Source: Ectobius pallidus
Taxonomy: Eukaryota > Arthropoda > Insecta > Blattodea > Ectobiidae
Assembly: GCA_964059195.1 (NCBI GenBank)
Contig: CAXKWD010000006.1
Span: 4,084,530-4,148,529 of the forward strand
Reading direction: 5' to 3'
Length of the DNA: 64,000 nucleotides
A model generated the notes under the pieces. It did not search any database. It was not told the DNA's origin and saw nothing but the letters and a program-made list of their open reading frames with translations. This document shows positions 10,139 through 20,917 of this stretch, piece by piece. Numbering within the stretch: position 1 is the stretch's first letter; every line of letters begins with the position of its first letter. Both the position numbers and the translations under genes were made by a program.

Positions 10139-11726
10139 TAAAATTCATGATATCTGTGTTAGCTTGCTCCGTCTGGAATTGTTCATAGAGTTCACTCAGC
10201 TCTCGTGAGACTCCTACGAAGTTTCTGCCATTATCTAGGTATAGGTGGGAAGGTAGTCCCCTTCTAGATACGAATCTTTGTAAAGATGCAATGAATGCTG
10301 CTGAAGTGGCTGCTGTTACCAATTCAATGTGTACTGCTTTGGTACATAGACATATGTGCATACAGATATAAGCTTTGTATACTGCTTTGCCTCTCCCGTG
10401 ATCCTTTAAAGAGATAGGACCTACAAAATCTATGGTTGTGGTGTCGAAAGCTCGGTTGGGAGTAACTCTGGCTTGGGGCAAAGTTCCCATGATTTGCTGT
10501 GCTTTGACAGGGCTGTGTCTAAAGCAAGTAAGACATCCTTTTAATGCTGATTTTACAGTTTGAACTCCATGGATGGGCCAATACTGTTGTCTTAATGTGT
10601 ACAGTATGCCTTGAGGGCCTTCATGTAAGCTTTTTAGATGTGTGTCTCTGACAACGATGTCTGTTATATGGTGCTTGGCAGGTAATATGATTGGATGTTT
10701 AGCATTAAAGTCCAGATCAGTATGGTGCAGTCTTCCACCAACTCTAAGCATGCTATCTTTATCTAGATAAGGATGCAATTGCAGTAGTGAACTGTTTCTA
10801 GAAACGCAATTATTCTTTCTAATATGAGCTATGTCTTCTGAGAAGGCTTCTTTCTGAGTAGCATGTATGATAACATCATGAGCTTTTTGTAGCTCTTGCA
10901 AGCTGATAGGGCCAACAAATCTATCAGACTTGTGTAGACAGTTGTGTTTGAATCTCAGAATATAAGCTGTATTCCTGAGTAACTTTCTGAAAGAGGAATA
11001 TCTATGCAAGTATTCATTGTGTGTACTTGTGATCATAAAGGCTTTTGCTGTTTTCTTGGTTTCTGGTATTTCTTCTGTCTGAAATACATTGTCAGTGGTA
11101 GGCCAAAAACATTCATCTTGTGTTAGGAATTTTGGACCATTCCACCATGGAGTTTGGTTATGTAGCTTGTTAGGTGAGACAGGTTTAGTGATTATGTCTG
11201 CAGGATTCTGCTGTGTTGGCACATATCTCCATTGACAGTTTTCTGTAGCAGCTTGAATTTTGGTTACTCTGTGTGCTACAAAAGTGTTCCATTTGTGTGG
11301 AGGCTGTGTGATCCACTGTAAGGTTATGAGACTGTCAGTCCAGAAATATACTGCTGATATCATGATCTGTAGAGATAAGCTTACCTTTTGGTATAAGCAG
11401 GCTGCCAACTGAGCTGCACAGAGCTCCATTCTGGGCAAAGTAATCTGCTTAAGTGGGGCCACTCTAGATTTGCTTGTCAGCAGTTGAACTTGTGTATTGT
11501 GGCTCTTGTCCTTGGATTTTATGTAGCATGCTGCTCCATATGCCTGTGGGCTTGCATCACTGAAAAAGTGTAGTTCTACATGACTGAAATTGAGTATTAG
11601 AGTGTTTCTTGGAATCTTGTGTAGCTCTACATAGTGAAGTTGTGAATATAGTTCATTCCATGCTTTCTGTATAGCAATAGGAGCTTGTTGATCCCAACCT
11701 ATGTCATTCAGCCAAATCTGTTGCAT
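10139..11726 (-). pseudogene. BEL copy B pol: RNase H and integrase up to the core
   Basis: One long open segment (start at 11726, M-Q-Q-I-W-L-N-D) covers RNase H (F-S-D-A-S, L-P-R-M-E-L-C) and then the integrase zinc region (H-L-K-S-L-H, C-L-T-C) and core (I-D-F-V-G-P, Y-L-D-N-G). Here the Trp codon is intact where copy A has TGA. The frame also passes the site of the 1-base deletion in copy A. BEL homology ends at 10139, before the third acidic residue of the integrase, so the enzyme would be inactive. Upstream, a stop (TAG where copy A has CAG, near 11802) separates it from RT. Confidence 0.88.
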
Positions 11727-11986
11727 AATATATTTAGCTGCAGAGATGATGGGGGCAATTAGTCCCTGAGGGTCATATAGAGTACAGATGGCAGATAGAA
11801 TCTATCTCTTGGTAGTAGCTTCTGGTAATGACTTCACTGTATACTGTAGCAAGTCTTGTAATGGATTCCAGTGTAATCCTAGTGTTTTAACTGTATTCTG
11901 CTCTTCTAACTGAGTAAGTGTAGCTTTAGAGAGCTTTTCTTGTGGCAGTGTTCTCAAAACTTCTTGTGAGTTAGAGCAAAACTGTG

Positions 11987-12571
11987 TTAAGTTAAATCCT
12001 GTAACAGTTGTGATACTTCTGTGGCTGCTAGTATAGCTTCTTGCTCTGTAGAAAATGATGCAAGGAGATTGTCAACATAAAAACAAGTAGATAGCAATTT
12101 GGATGCTGTGGGAAATCTGTTTCTCTCATCCTCTGCCAACTGGTTGAGTACTCTGGTTGCTTCAAAAGCTGAACAGGCTTGTCCATATGTGATAGTGTTA
12201 AGTTGGTATATCTTCCCTGGAGTAGATTTAGAATGTCTCCAGAAAATTCTTTGGAAGTCTCTTTGCTGTGGCTGTACCATTACGATCCTGTACATTTTCT
12301 CTATGTCAGCACTCACAACATATGGGTGGCATCTGAACTTCAAAAGTATGGTGTAGAGATCAGGTTGCACACAGGGTCCAGTGTATAGAATATCATTGAG
12401 TGATGTACCTGCAGAGGTTTTGAATGAGGCATTGAAGACTACTCTGAGCTTTGTGGTTTCTGAGTCTTCCTTTAGGACAAACTGGTGTGGAATATAATAT
12501 GCTTCTGGGCCATCCTGGTAGAAACTCTCTTCTACTTGGGTCATGTGACCTAGGGCTTCATATTGTTGCAT
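11987..12571 (-). pseudogene. BEL copy B pol: reverse transcriptase palm
   Basis: The segment contains the BEL RT sequence L-R-V-V-F-N-A-S, the first catalytic Asp in V-S-A-D-I-E-K-M-Y, and the active-site box as Y-V-D-N, not Y-V-D-D. It ends at the same tandem TTAAC duplication found in copy A. Both defects are shared by the two copies, so they existed before the copies separated. The start at 12571 is only the first Met after a frameshift near 12620; the true frame comes from upstream. Confidence 0.87.
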
Positions 12572-14187
12572 GAAGTCTGAGTACTGTTGTAGTATATTAG
12601 TCTGTTTATGAAGTATGGTTTCCCCTTGGAGAAGAAACGTTTCAGAGCTCCACTTCTGGAGGCACCAAGATTATCTGTGGGCTTCTTAAATGGCAAGGTT
12701 ACTGTGTAACGTCCATCTCTGTCCCTCTGCACTGTTTCTTGAAAATGCTGCTCGCATATGGTGTCTTCTTCAGATCTTACTGGTTGGATAATTTCTTCCA
12801 TTTCCCATAATTTCTGCATGTTCTTGTGGATTTGTTCTGTTATGCTTAAGTGGCAACGTGGTTCTTGTCTTCTACCCTGTGCATAATGTATTTGTCCTGA
12901 GAGAATCCATCCCAGTCTGGTCTCTCTTATGTATGCTTTGTGTTTGTTGGTTTTGTTGATGGGTATAGTGTGTCCCATTAACAAGTTCCAGAATACATCT
13001 GCCCCTAGCAAAATGTCAATGCTACCGGGTAAGTGAAATCTGCTGTCTGCCAGTACAATGTTTTGTGGTATTCTTAAATTGCTGGTATCTATAGGAGCAC
13101 TAGGTATGTCTTTGGCAATCTGGTTAATGATGAGGCACTGTAACTGTCTTTTGTAGCCATTGCCATGGGCGTCACTTATCTGTATAAGCCCAATTTCTTG
13201 AATGTTAGATGTGTGTAGGTTTACACCGGTCACAGCTATGGTGGTAGGCTTGGTTTGTAACTGTAGCCTATCAGCCAAATCTTGGGTTATGAATGTATGA
13301 GTGGCACCTGAGTCCAATAATGCTCTGGCTTTTATGAGTCTGCCATTCTGAGCTTTGACTAGTATTTCTGCTGTGGCAAGAAATGTATGAGTTTTAGGAG
13401 TGATCTGTGCATTATTAGCAAATGCTGAGCCTGTAGCATTGCTGCTGGTAGTAGTAGGAGATTGTCTTGTACCATTGTGGCTTTGGTTTCCGTTCTGTCT
13501 GTTGTTAGGCAATCTACTAGTGTATTGTGTAGTTGCATGTTGCCTATATTCATTGCTGCGAACCTTGTCTTGGTGTAGCAGAGTGTGGTGGCGTTGTTGG
13601 CATTTATAACAAGATGTAGATGTGCAGTTTCTGACGTGATGTCCTGCTCTGAGACAGTTACTGCATAGTCTATTATTGTTTACAAAGTTCCATCTCTGTG
13701 TGTTGTTAAGGTTATGGAAGTCTTCGCATTTGTGTAGTGGGTGCTCTAGCCTGCACAGTATACAATTGTTGGCTGCATGGGCATCAAAGGTACGTGGGCT
13801 CACTTGTCTGTGGTAGATAGGCTTATTCTGTGTATTGTGTACAGTTTTAGGCCTGCTGGAGCTGTCTGGTGTCTCCAGAGCTTGTCCCCTTTTCTGTAGG
13901 AAGTTACAGAGTTCTTTGAATGTGTTTAATTGATCTACTGAGCCCTCTAGGCTCCATGCTTTGAGCGTAGCAGGGTCAAGTTTAGACGTGAGAAGATGAG
14001 TGAGCATGTAGTCCCATCTAAGGTTCTCTGGTGTGATAGATTCCATTGACCTAACCTGTCTGGTGAAGTGGTCAAGCAAGTCCATTAATTGACTGGGTGA
14101 TTCCTTAGGGATCTTGCTATAGTCAATCAAAGATTGTAATAACTGTTGCAGTATAATTTTGTTGTTCTGAAACCTTTCATTTAGCAA
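12550..14187 (-). pseudogene. BEL copy B gag C-terminus, zinc knuckles and aspartic protease
   Basis: About 545 codons in one frame. The first 120 residues finish the capsid-like part of gag. Cys/His knuckles follow (C-I-L-C-R-L-E-H...C, C-S-N-C-L-R-A-G-H-H-V-R-N-C, C-Y-K-C) that would bind RNA. Then comes the protease, with its active site A-L-L-D-S-G-A-T-H-T-F and, later, L-G-A-D-V-F-W, the usual BEL DUF1758-type layout. An extra base near 12620 makes the last codons meaningless and separates this frame from RT. Confidence 0.87.
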
Positions 14188-14241
14188 GTTCCAGGCGGTT
14201 TCATAACCATTAGCAGTTAAGGGTAGTGTGTCAATAAGTTA

Positions 14242-14796
14242 ATTGGCTGAGCCTTGCAATGCTATTCTCAAATAGTGAAATTTTTGAACTGGATCAAGCG
14301 AATTGTTGCTGTGAACAAGCGAGATGAACAGTTCTCTAAATGGTAGCCAATCTGAATGCTTGCCATTGAAGTGTGGCAAATTTATCTTTGGTAGCTGAAC
14401 TCTAGGAGTGCAATTAGCTTGAGTGTTAGGTTGAGTTGTATCTTGAGGCTGAACTTGTGGTATGTTAGCCTGTGAGTATTGTATTTCATAGTCTCTAATT
14501 TTCTTACGAGCCATGCCTACAGTTGTGTAGTATGTTTCTTCGAAAACTTGTCTTTCTCCTTCCCAATCCGGGTCTGTGTCACATGTTTCTATTTTGCCCT
14601 GTATTTCCCCAAAGTTCCTTAGTAGTGATTCATCCTGTGATAGTCTGTGTGCAATTTCTTCAATATTGTCTTGGTCAACTTGAACTGACAAAACATACTG
14701 GTAGAATCTAGTTAACTTTCCTTTGATGACTGCCCTCTTCTGCTTGTAGTTCTTAAGTCTGGAGGCATCTGTGGCAAGTTCTTGTGAGTCTGGCAT
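14242..14796 (-). pseudogene. BEL copy B gag N-terminus
   Basis: The likely start is the second Met (M-P-D-S-Q-E-L-A). It leads into a helical, charged N-terminal region and the BEL gag signature L-P-K-I-N-L-P-H-F-N-G-K with W-L-P-F-R-E-L-F and K-F-H-Y-L-R, known as DUF1759. An in-frame TAA at about 14239-14241 stops it in the middle of capsid; the rest continues in the neighbouring segment that starts at 14187. The product would package element RNA in virus-like particles. The open frame begins at 14841, but the upstream Met lies in less conserved sequence. Confidence 0.82.
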
Positions 14797-15032
14797 TGTG
14801 AGGGGTGGTGTATGACAGTGTGTTATAAGGAAGGCTGTCACTTACCTGATTATCCAGTAAGACTGTTGTCCCTTGCACTGCTCTACCAGAATTCTTGCAC
14901 CTTTTCTTACCACTAGGCCTGCTATGATTGCTCTTAGTGTGTAATCCAGTCAACATAGGCTGAAAATACAATAGAGTATTAGAATTGTACAAGTACAAGT
15001 TATGTTTTACAAACAATATACATTGTAGGTAT

Positions 15033-15175
15033 GAGGAGTGGACAAAGTGATTATCCAAGGTGTGGATAGAATCCAGGTCCGGATGACCAGAAAATGTAGG
15101 TTTTTTGGTCTGAGGAGTGGATGAAATGTATTTCCACGGCGTGGGTAGAATCCGGGCTCGGCAAGGACCAGAAAA
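15033..15175 (-). repeat. duplicated leader block with primer-binding-site-like sequence
   Basis: Two diverged copies lie in tandem: 15033-15099 and 15112-15180. Each begins GAGGAGTGGA and ends GACCAGAAAATGTAG on the + strand. The copy next to the LTR includes the last five LTR bases. On the - strand the LTR is followed by TTTTC and then TGGTCCTTGCCGAGCCCGG, which has the TGG start and G/C-rich body of a tRNA primer-binding site. The distal copy carries a degraded version. Confidence 0.6.
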
Positions 15176-16882
15176 TGTAGGGATCCGGGCCCGTTGAGGA
15201 TCAGAAATGTAGGCCGGTGTCCCTAACAGAATTTTGCAATAGGATTTTCGGAGGACCACTGGATTATAATCCAGAAAATATTCAAGTTTTAGAATTGCAG
15301 GAATGTTGAAGGAAGCAGGAATAATGGAGAGAGAGAATTGTTGCTTTATTCTTCTTTCTTGTAGATTACTGCTTCTCTTCTTACTCTTAGTTGTGATTGG
15401 CATTAACCAATGTTTAATTATAATCTGCTATCTTTACTAAGTTGATTTCAGGAGTGACACAAGGTTCATTTATTATTATAATATAATATGGTTTGTTTTC
15501 TACAACAACAATCCAAGTTTCTTTAATTTTGTTCCAATAGTTACAATTCTTTAGAATAATTGAGCTGTATTGGCTCAAAATACTACTGCAGTATACTCTG
15601 TCTGTCAGTAGGAAAAGAGAAGCTGCAATTATTTGCCAAAACTTCTTAACGTGATAAACACGGAATTACTTTGTTACAAGCAAGAATGTTAGACCATATT
15701 TTTGGTCTTTAATAAATTGTTCAAGATTTACTACGGCAGCATATTTAGCTTGCACGTAGGGGAAAAGAGGAGCTGCATGGATGCCAAAACTCCTTACAAT
15801 TATGCATGCAGAATTACTTTATAATAACATAAAGATGCTAAGCCTTGCTTGGCTTTTGTAAATTAATGCAAGGTTTGGATTGGAATTACTTAACTTGCAT
15901 GTCGATTACATCTGATGAGAATGTGACTGTATTTAGCCAGACTGTAGTTAAGGGATGTACAGTTATTGAAGCTGAAGTTCTATGTTGCCGTGGATCATCC
16001 TGAACGGTGGCCAGTAGCGAGTCCTTCCATGGCTACAAGCTACGCTCCCCGAAGTTCTAGTGATGTCCTAATATCCACCTCCTGGTAGATTAAGCAGTGG
16101 CTGCTAATGCTGGTTCCATGTTGCGTAGTTGTGTAGATACTGTACTATTATATATTCAGACTTGTGGTCTGTTGCTAAATTGGGGCTGTGCCCTTACGAA
16201 GCGACGATCAGTGAGAGAATGAGAGAAGTCTAACGGCCAAAATGCGTTCACATAATCATCTTACAAAGAGTCAGATTCTAGAATCCTATGGAAGGCTCTT
16301 CTAGAAGTTTCACGTAGCTTCCATCCAGAATAAAGGCAGAGTTAAAGATAATATCATGCTGTAATTATTCTGTAACATAGAAGATTGGTATGTGAGCATT
16401 TGCATTATAATTGTAATGTATAATTACAGAGAAATTATTAATTTTAGTGTGGTGAATAATCGATCTATTCATAGAGCTGCTTCTATAATCAATTGCACTA
16501 ATCGATATGACGCTTCTAAGTAAGCTAATGTATTCTGGCTGTAGCGCCAAGTAAATGTTAATGTGCTGTCACTCGACTTATCGATATCAGTTCGATGTCG
16601 GCAATGCAGCTTTCTGTTGCTAATTAACATTAATTACTGAATCTAATGATAATAGCTAGTAGTAACAGGATTAAATATGTAAAACTATTCCTTAGTTTAT
16701 CACAATACAGAGTATAACAGATATTTTCTTTATCTAAATGTAAATAAATAGATACAAGCGTGCCAAGAATTCTGATTGCTGGTAACTGGCATCAGTGCCA
16801 TCTAGCGATTTGTATTAATACTTCGTTACTAGTATTTGCTATAAAAATATAATAAATAGGCTCTAAGCTCTACGAGCTTACA
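15176..16882 (-). repeat. 5' LTR of BEL copy B
   Basis: Inverted counterpart of 2780-4478, starting TGTAAGCTCG at 16882 and ending CCTACA at 15176 on the - strand. The LTR-end ORF (15403 downward) stays open through the leader and over the start of gag in another frame, 216 codons in all. Confidence 0.88.
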
Positions 16883-16887
16883 GATAT
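16883..16887 (+). repeat. target-site duplication GATAT at the 5' end of BEL copy B
   Basis: Complement of the ATATC found after the LTR of copy A (4479-4483). The codons on either side belong to one LINE endonuclease frame. Confidence 0.75.
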
Positions 16888-17826
16888 AAACAAGAGAAAT
16901 TCGAAATTATGCTGCATAGATTACGTTATATTGACATTATTATTGTTGCTGAAACCTGTCGTAAACAAAGTGAAATTCACAATGTGGTTTCACACCAACA
17001 AATATAACTAGGACTCAAGAAGGAAGTGGTGTATCCATATATATCAGAGACTCTTTAACTGTGGAAAAAGAGGTAAATGTCAATAAATACCACAGTATAA
17101 TTAGCCTCACTATTAAAAAGCACAATAATATATTGAATATACTAGGGGTATACGAGTACAATCCAAAATTTTGTAACACATCCAAATTTTTACCTGATTT
17201 GGAAGCAATATTATTACACAAACCAAAGTGTCAAACCTATATTTGGAGACTTTAATATGAATGCACTTGATAGGGATAAGAATTATGTGAAAGCATATCT
17301 AGATCTTTGTAATAGTTATAATCTAAAAGTCTGCAACAGATCACCTACTAGAGTAACATCCACCTCAGCTTCACTACTGGATCACATTCTCACCGATATC
17401 ATTGATGTTAAATTAACCTTGGCCAACATTTGTTTTGATATAAGTGACCACAATATACTTATTCTCTATGTTAATCCTAATAATGATACACCACCTCTAA
17501 CTACTTGCAACAACAATTACTTTACTAAAGTAGATTACTTTAAGTCAAATTTATATTATGCAGACACACCTTTCAATTGTTATACTGAAAATGTAAATAA
17601 ATTAGCAGAGTATATGGTAAATTATATAAAAAGAGGTGAATTTGATTGCACCGTAAAAAAAGAATAAAAGTAGCCCATCAACCTCGCAAACCCTGGGTAA
17701 ATGAGGAACAGCTAACACTATTAAAAAGAAGAGAAATCCTCTATGCAAAAAAAAATCAATGCTTCTATAAATATACAAAATGACTACAAAAATCAGTCTA
17801 GGCAAGTCGTTAGATTCAAAAAGCGG
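16888..17826 (+). pseudogene. LINE endonuclease-domain fragment
   Basis: The + strand encodes an APE-type endonuclease in pieces: I-D-I-I-I-V-A-E-T-C (the E-T-W box, with Trp changed), G-D-F-N-M-N, S-L-L-D-H-I-L-T-D and I-S-D-H-N, the usual order in Jockey-like and related LINEs. Frame shifts occur near 17000 and 17230. The longest open piece is 17257-17667. Past the endonuclease a few linker codons (W-V-N-E-E-Q-L-T-L-L-K-R-R) remain, and then the LINE breaks off with no RT. The missing first residues are at 4484-4530, displaced by the BEL insertion and inversion. Confidence 0.78.
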
Positions 17827-17989
17827 TAATACCGTAATTGACGGGACCCTATGCGCTCCAAGCCATATTGCCTTCATGCTGCCAGTCTTATTGAGCGGTT
17901 TCTACAGAGTGCCGTGAGTCAAGTAAGCAATGTTTTTCATATTCACCGCCAAATTTGAATGTGTTAAATTCAGAATCCACAACCCAGAT
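17827..17989 (+). repeat. fragment of the dispersed TIR repeat seen at 38618-39711
   Basis: The stretch around 17930-17985 (CACCGCCAAATTTGAATGTG and neighbours) matches the arms of the element at 38.6-39.7 kb. The sequence before it is not recognised. Confidence 0.55.
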
Positions 17990-18236
17990 TAAATAGTTAA
18001 AGGGTTAATATTAAAGATAGCGCAAAAGCCCGTTCTTTTCACGGGTGACAGTTTAAATTGGCATAGGGAGTAGTAGTTAAAGGTTTAATATTAAAACGAG
18101 CGAAAGAGCCCGTTCTACTCAGTAGTGACGGTTAAATAACCCCGTTCAGCTCACGGGTGACCGTTTAAATTGGCATAAGGAGTAGTAGTTAAAGGTTTAA
18201 TATTAAAACGAGCGCAAGAACCCGTTCTACTCATAG
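17990..18236. repeat. short tandem repeat, units of roughly 75-115 bp
   Basis: The phrases AGTAGTAGTTAAAGGTTTAA, TATTAAAACGAGCG and CCCGTTCTACTCA recur about three times with variable spacing, with GTGACxGTTTAAATTGGCAT between them. Its function is unknown. Confidence 0.7.
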
Positions 18237-18600
18237 AAGAAAGGGAGAACGATATCAATAAATATTTATTATGTGGAAAAAAAATTTGTTCAGACTTGAG
18301 ATACGTGTGTTCCCTATAATTCGACCCTTCTGAACACGAATATGAAAATAATAATAATAATCTGTTCATTCCGTATTTCGAGAAAATTCCGACTTTACTT
18401 TAGTGTCTCGAACCTTATGCAGATAAAGGGAGAACGATATCAACAAATATTTATTATGTGTAGAAAGCATTTTATTTCGACTGCAAATACATGTTTCCCC
18501 ATAATTCGACCCTTATGAACACGAATATAAAAATAATAATAATCAGTTCCTTCCGTACTTCGAGAAAATTCCGATTTTACATTAAGGTATCACAGTTTAC
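18237..18600 (-). repeat. ~183-bp satellite, two monomers
   Basis: Two tandem monomers contain AGGGAGAACGATATCAA, AAATATTTATTATGTG, AATTCGACCCTTCTGAACAC and TTCGAGAAAATTCCGA. The same monomer family occurs inverted at 33061-33365 and in a large palindrome at 61360-63560. Confidence 0.8.
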
Positions 18601-18775
18601 GCAGAAAACTGCGTGACATTATCATACAATCTAAAATTTTCTCTATGTCAGTATGACAGTTAGATACAGGTTTATGTCAGATTGCATGATTGTAGACCAA
18701 TCCATTACTAATGAAAAAATTATCAAATTCAACTATTTCTCACCTATGAATTTCACCGAAATCTGTATGTCCCCT
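18601..18775 (-). repeat. satellite-associated block (also at 32869-33060, inverted)
   Basis: About 175 bases running from the satellite edge to GTCCCCTTAA, nearly the same as 32869-33060 read in reverse. In both places it joins the satellite on one side and CATC/GATG-rich DNA on the other. Confidence 0.75.
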
Positions 18776-20175
18776 TAATTCAATAGTGGATGGATGGCAG
18801 GATGAATGAATTAAAAAATTGATTAATTAGTAATTTGATGGATGCATCACACGGAGTTTTCCTTTTTTTCTGGATGTTATTATAAAGCTAGATTTTTGTT
18901 TCTGGTACACATTACACAGCAACTGATCAGTAAGGTATCAAAGCTGACTGACAACAGTTACCTTATATACTAATAAAATTAAAGTCATTTGAATGCCTGC
19001 AAATGTCACGTGCGTCACTCAGAGAATTGCCCATAATCTTCATGTAAATATGTTGGAAAATGAAATGACGTTACCACATCGCATCCCCGAAGGATAGGCA
19101 TATATGAGACAAATACAATATTATATAGCTCGCGGAACCGATATTAATAGAGGCCAGATTTTTGCATACAATCATGTTTTATTCCCTCAGAGTAAAACTT
19201 GAACGTAGGGGAAACATGTGTTTCACTACAGTGGTGCACGATTGGTTAAGTTTTATAGTGCTTATAAGTGACATATCTTAAAATAGTTAATCTGTCACTG
19301 CGCATATGCTTCATACATGTGTGGTACTACACATTTGAAACTGCAGTATTATTTCTCTTATCTAACTGCAATTATTCTTGAATAGATCTTATAATTTTAT
19401 TATATCAATTATTAAATAAATATAATTTTTATTTTGCATTAAAATGAAATCTTCGCGTTATTATTGACCTGTCCATGGAGAAAATCATCTGCAAATCGTA
19501 CTCTACATTATAACAGGCTTCTGTTGTATTTGCTAAACTATTATAAATAAAATCAGGTAAACTGATGTAACAAAGTACCAGAATGCTTTTGTTTAATCAG
19601 TGATAATTGGAATTATGATATGAAGAAAATAAGTAATTTTTTTTAATCGTTTCTCGAGTTAAGCTCCAGATAGATTCATTAAGCAAGGCTTACGGAAGAA
19701 CGAAGGTCTAGTTTGATAAGCATATGTGAAGGAATATTTTGGTAGCGTTATGTGTCAAAGCTACCGGTATTGAAAACTTTCAAGCCGTATATGAAAACTG
19801 TAAAACAATATGATGTCATGAGAAAAAATTTGCATTTCATAAATTCTTTCTAATACATTACCATAAAACAGCCCCTAAATTGGGCAGTACTCCGGTACCG
19901 GTCTACCGATTTGGTGCAATATCAATAGGCTTCTTCTCATGGACGATATAAATGAGTATAACAATTTTCATGAAAAACCGCTAAAGCATATTTGATTTAC
20001 GCACGTATAGGCACACGGACGGACGGACAGACATTTTACCGTCCCACACACAATCGCATAAAGTACCATACTGGCACTTAGTAATGTTATAAACTATTTA
20101 ACGAGAGTGTTAAGAGAAACAGATTACGACTAAAGAATACAGCAAAAAAAAAAAAATAGGGCAGAGAAATTCGCG
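18776..20175. other. AT-rich spacer, nothing recognised
   Basis: It begins with a short GATG-rich patch (18786-18850). The rest has no domain, ORF or repeat that I could name. A short GGACGGACGGACAGAC motif is at about 20018. The inverted partner of the 9845-9880 repeat lies near 19070-19105. Confidence 0.45.
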
Positions 20176-20917
20176 TGAGAGTTCCCAGAGATGGATGAAT
20201 GGGTGGATGGCAGAATGAATTAATGAATTATGGATGGGCGGACGGATAAGTGGATGGATATACTGACAGATGGATGGATGGATGAATGAATGAATGATGG
20301 ACGAATAAATGAATGGATAAATCTGTGGAGGGAATGATTGATGGATCAATGAATGAACGGGTGAATGAATAGATGATGGATGAATAAATGGATGGATGGT
20401 TGGATGAGATGATTGAGAGTGATGAGGTAGGGAAGAACCATCCTTCACTTAATTAATTAGTCCATCCACCCAACTATCCATCCTTGCAATCATCTATTAA
20501 TTAAATCATCCATCCATCCATTTATTAATTCAGTCACCCATTCAAACAACCACTCACCCACCATCCGTCAATCCATTAATTCAAGAATCTGTCCATCAGT
20601 ATATCCATTCAATCATTCATTCATTAATCAATTATTATAAATCCTTTAATTAATTCACTCATTCAATTATTAATAAATACTTAAATCATCCATTATTTTA
20701 TTAATTAATTAACTAATTAATCCATCCATACGTCATTATTTCATTCACTCCTTCCCCCACTCATCCACCTATCTACTTTTCCTTCCATAAATTAATAAGT
20801 TCATTCATCCATCCTTCAATTATATAATTAATTAATCCATCATTTCGTCCATTCCTCCATTCATCCGTCTATTCATCTATACATTAATTCTTCCTTTCAT
20901 TCATCCATTCAACCAAT
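20176..20917. repeat. degenerate GATG then CATC microsatellite field (strand switch)
   Basis: Degenerate GGAT/GAAT tetranucleotides fill 20176-20430. From about 20440 to 20917 the same repeat appears on the other strand as CATC/CATT. The switch gives an imperfect hairpin hundreds of bases long. Long ORFs here are artefacts of the repeat. Confidence 0.85.

Larger units (their letters stand above)
10139..16882 (-). mobile_element. BEL/Pao LTR retrotransposon, copy B (5' LTR to mid-integrase; 3' end lost)
   Basis: Reading leftward, the order is 5' LTR (16882-15176), a leader with a duplicated block, gag, zinc knuckles, aspartic protease, RT, RNase H, and integrase up to 10139. There the sequence breaks off with no 3' LTR. 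Its RT-to-integrase part pairs with copy A (1-2155) in inverted orientation. Several stops and shifts make it non-coding as a whole: a stop near 14240, a shift near 12620, a stop near 11802 and the TTAAC duplication at about 11995. Together with copy A it forms the two arms of a fold-back. Confidence 0.9.

Noticed and set aside
12099..12356. + strand ORFs over BEL copy B
   Set aside because: Antisense shadows of the RT frame.
20110..20448. 112-codon His/Pro/Ile/Ser-rich ORF on the - strand
   Set aside because: It is the GATG/CATC microsatellite in one frame, with no codon or domain evidence.
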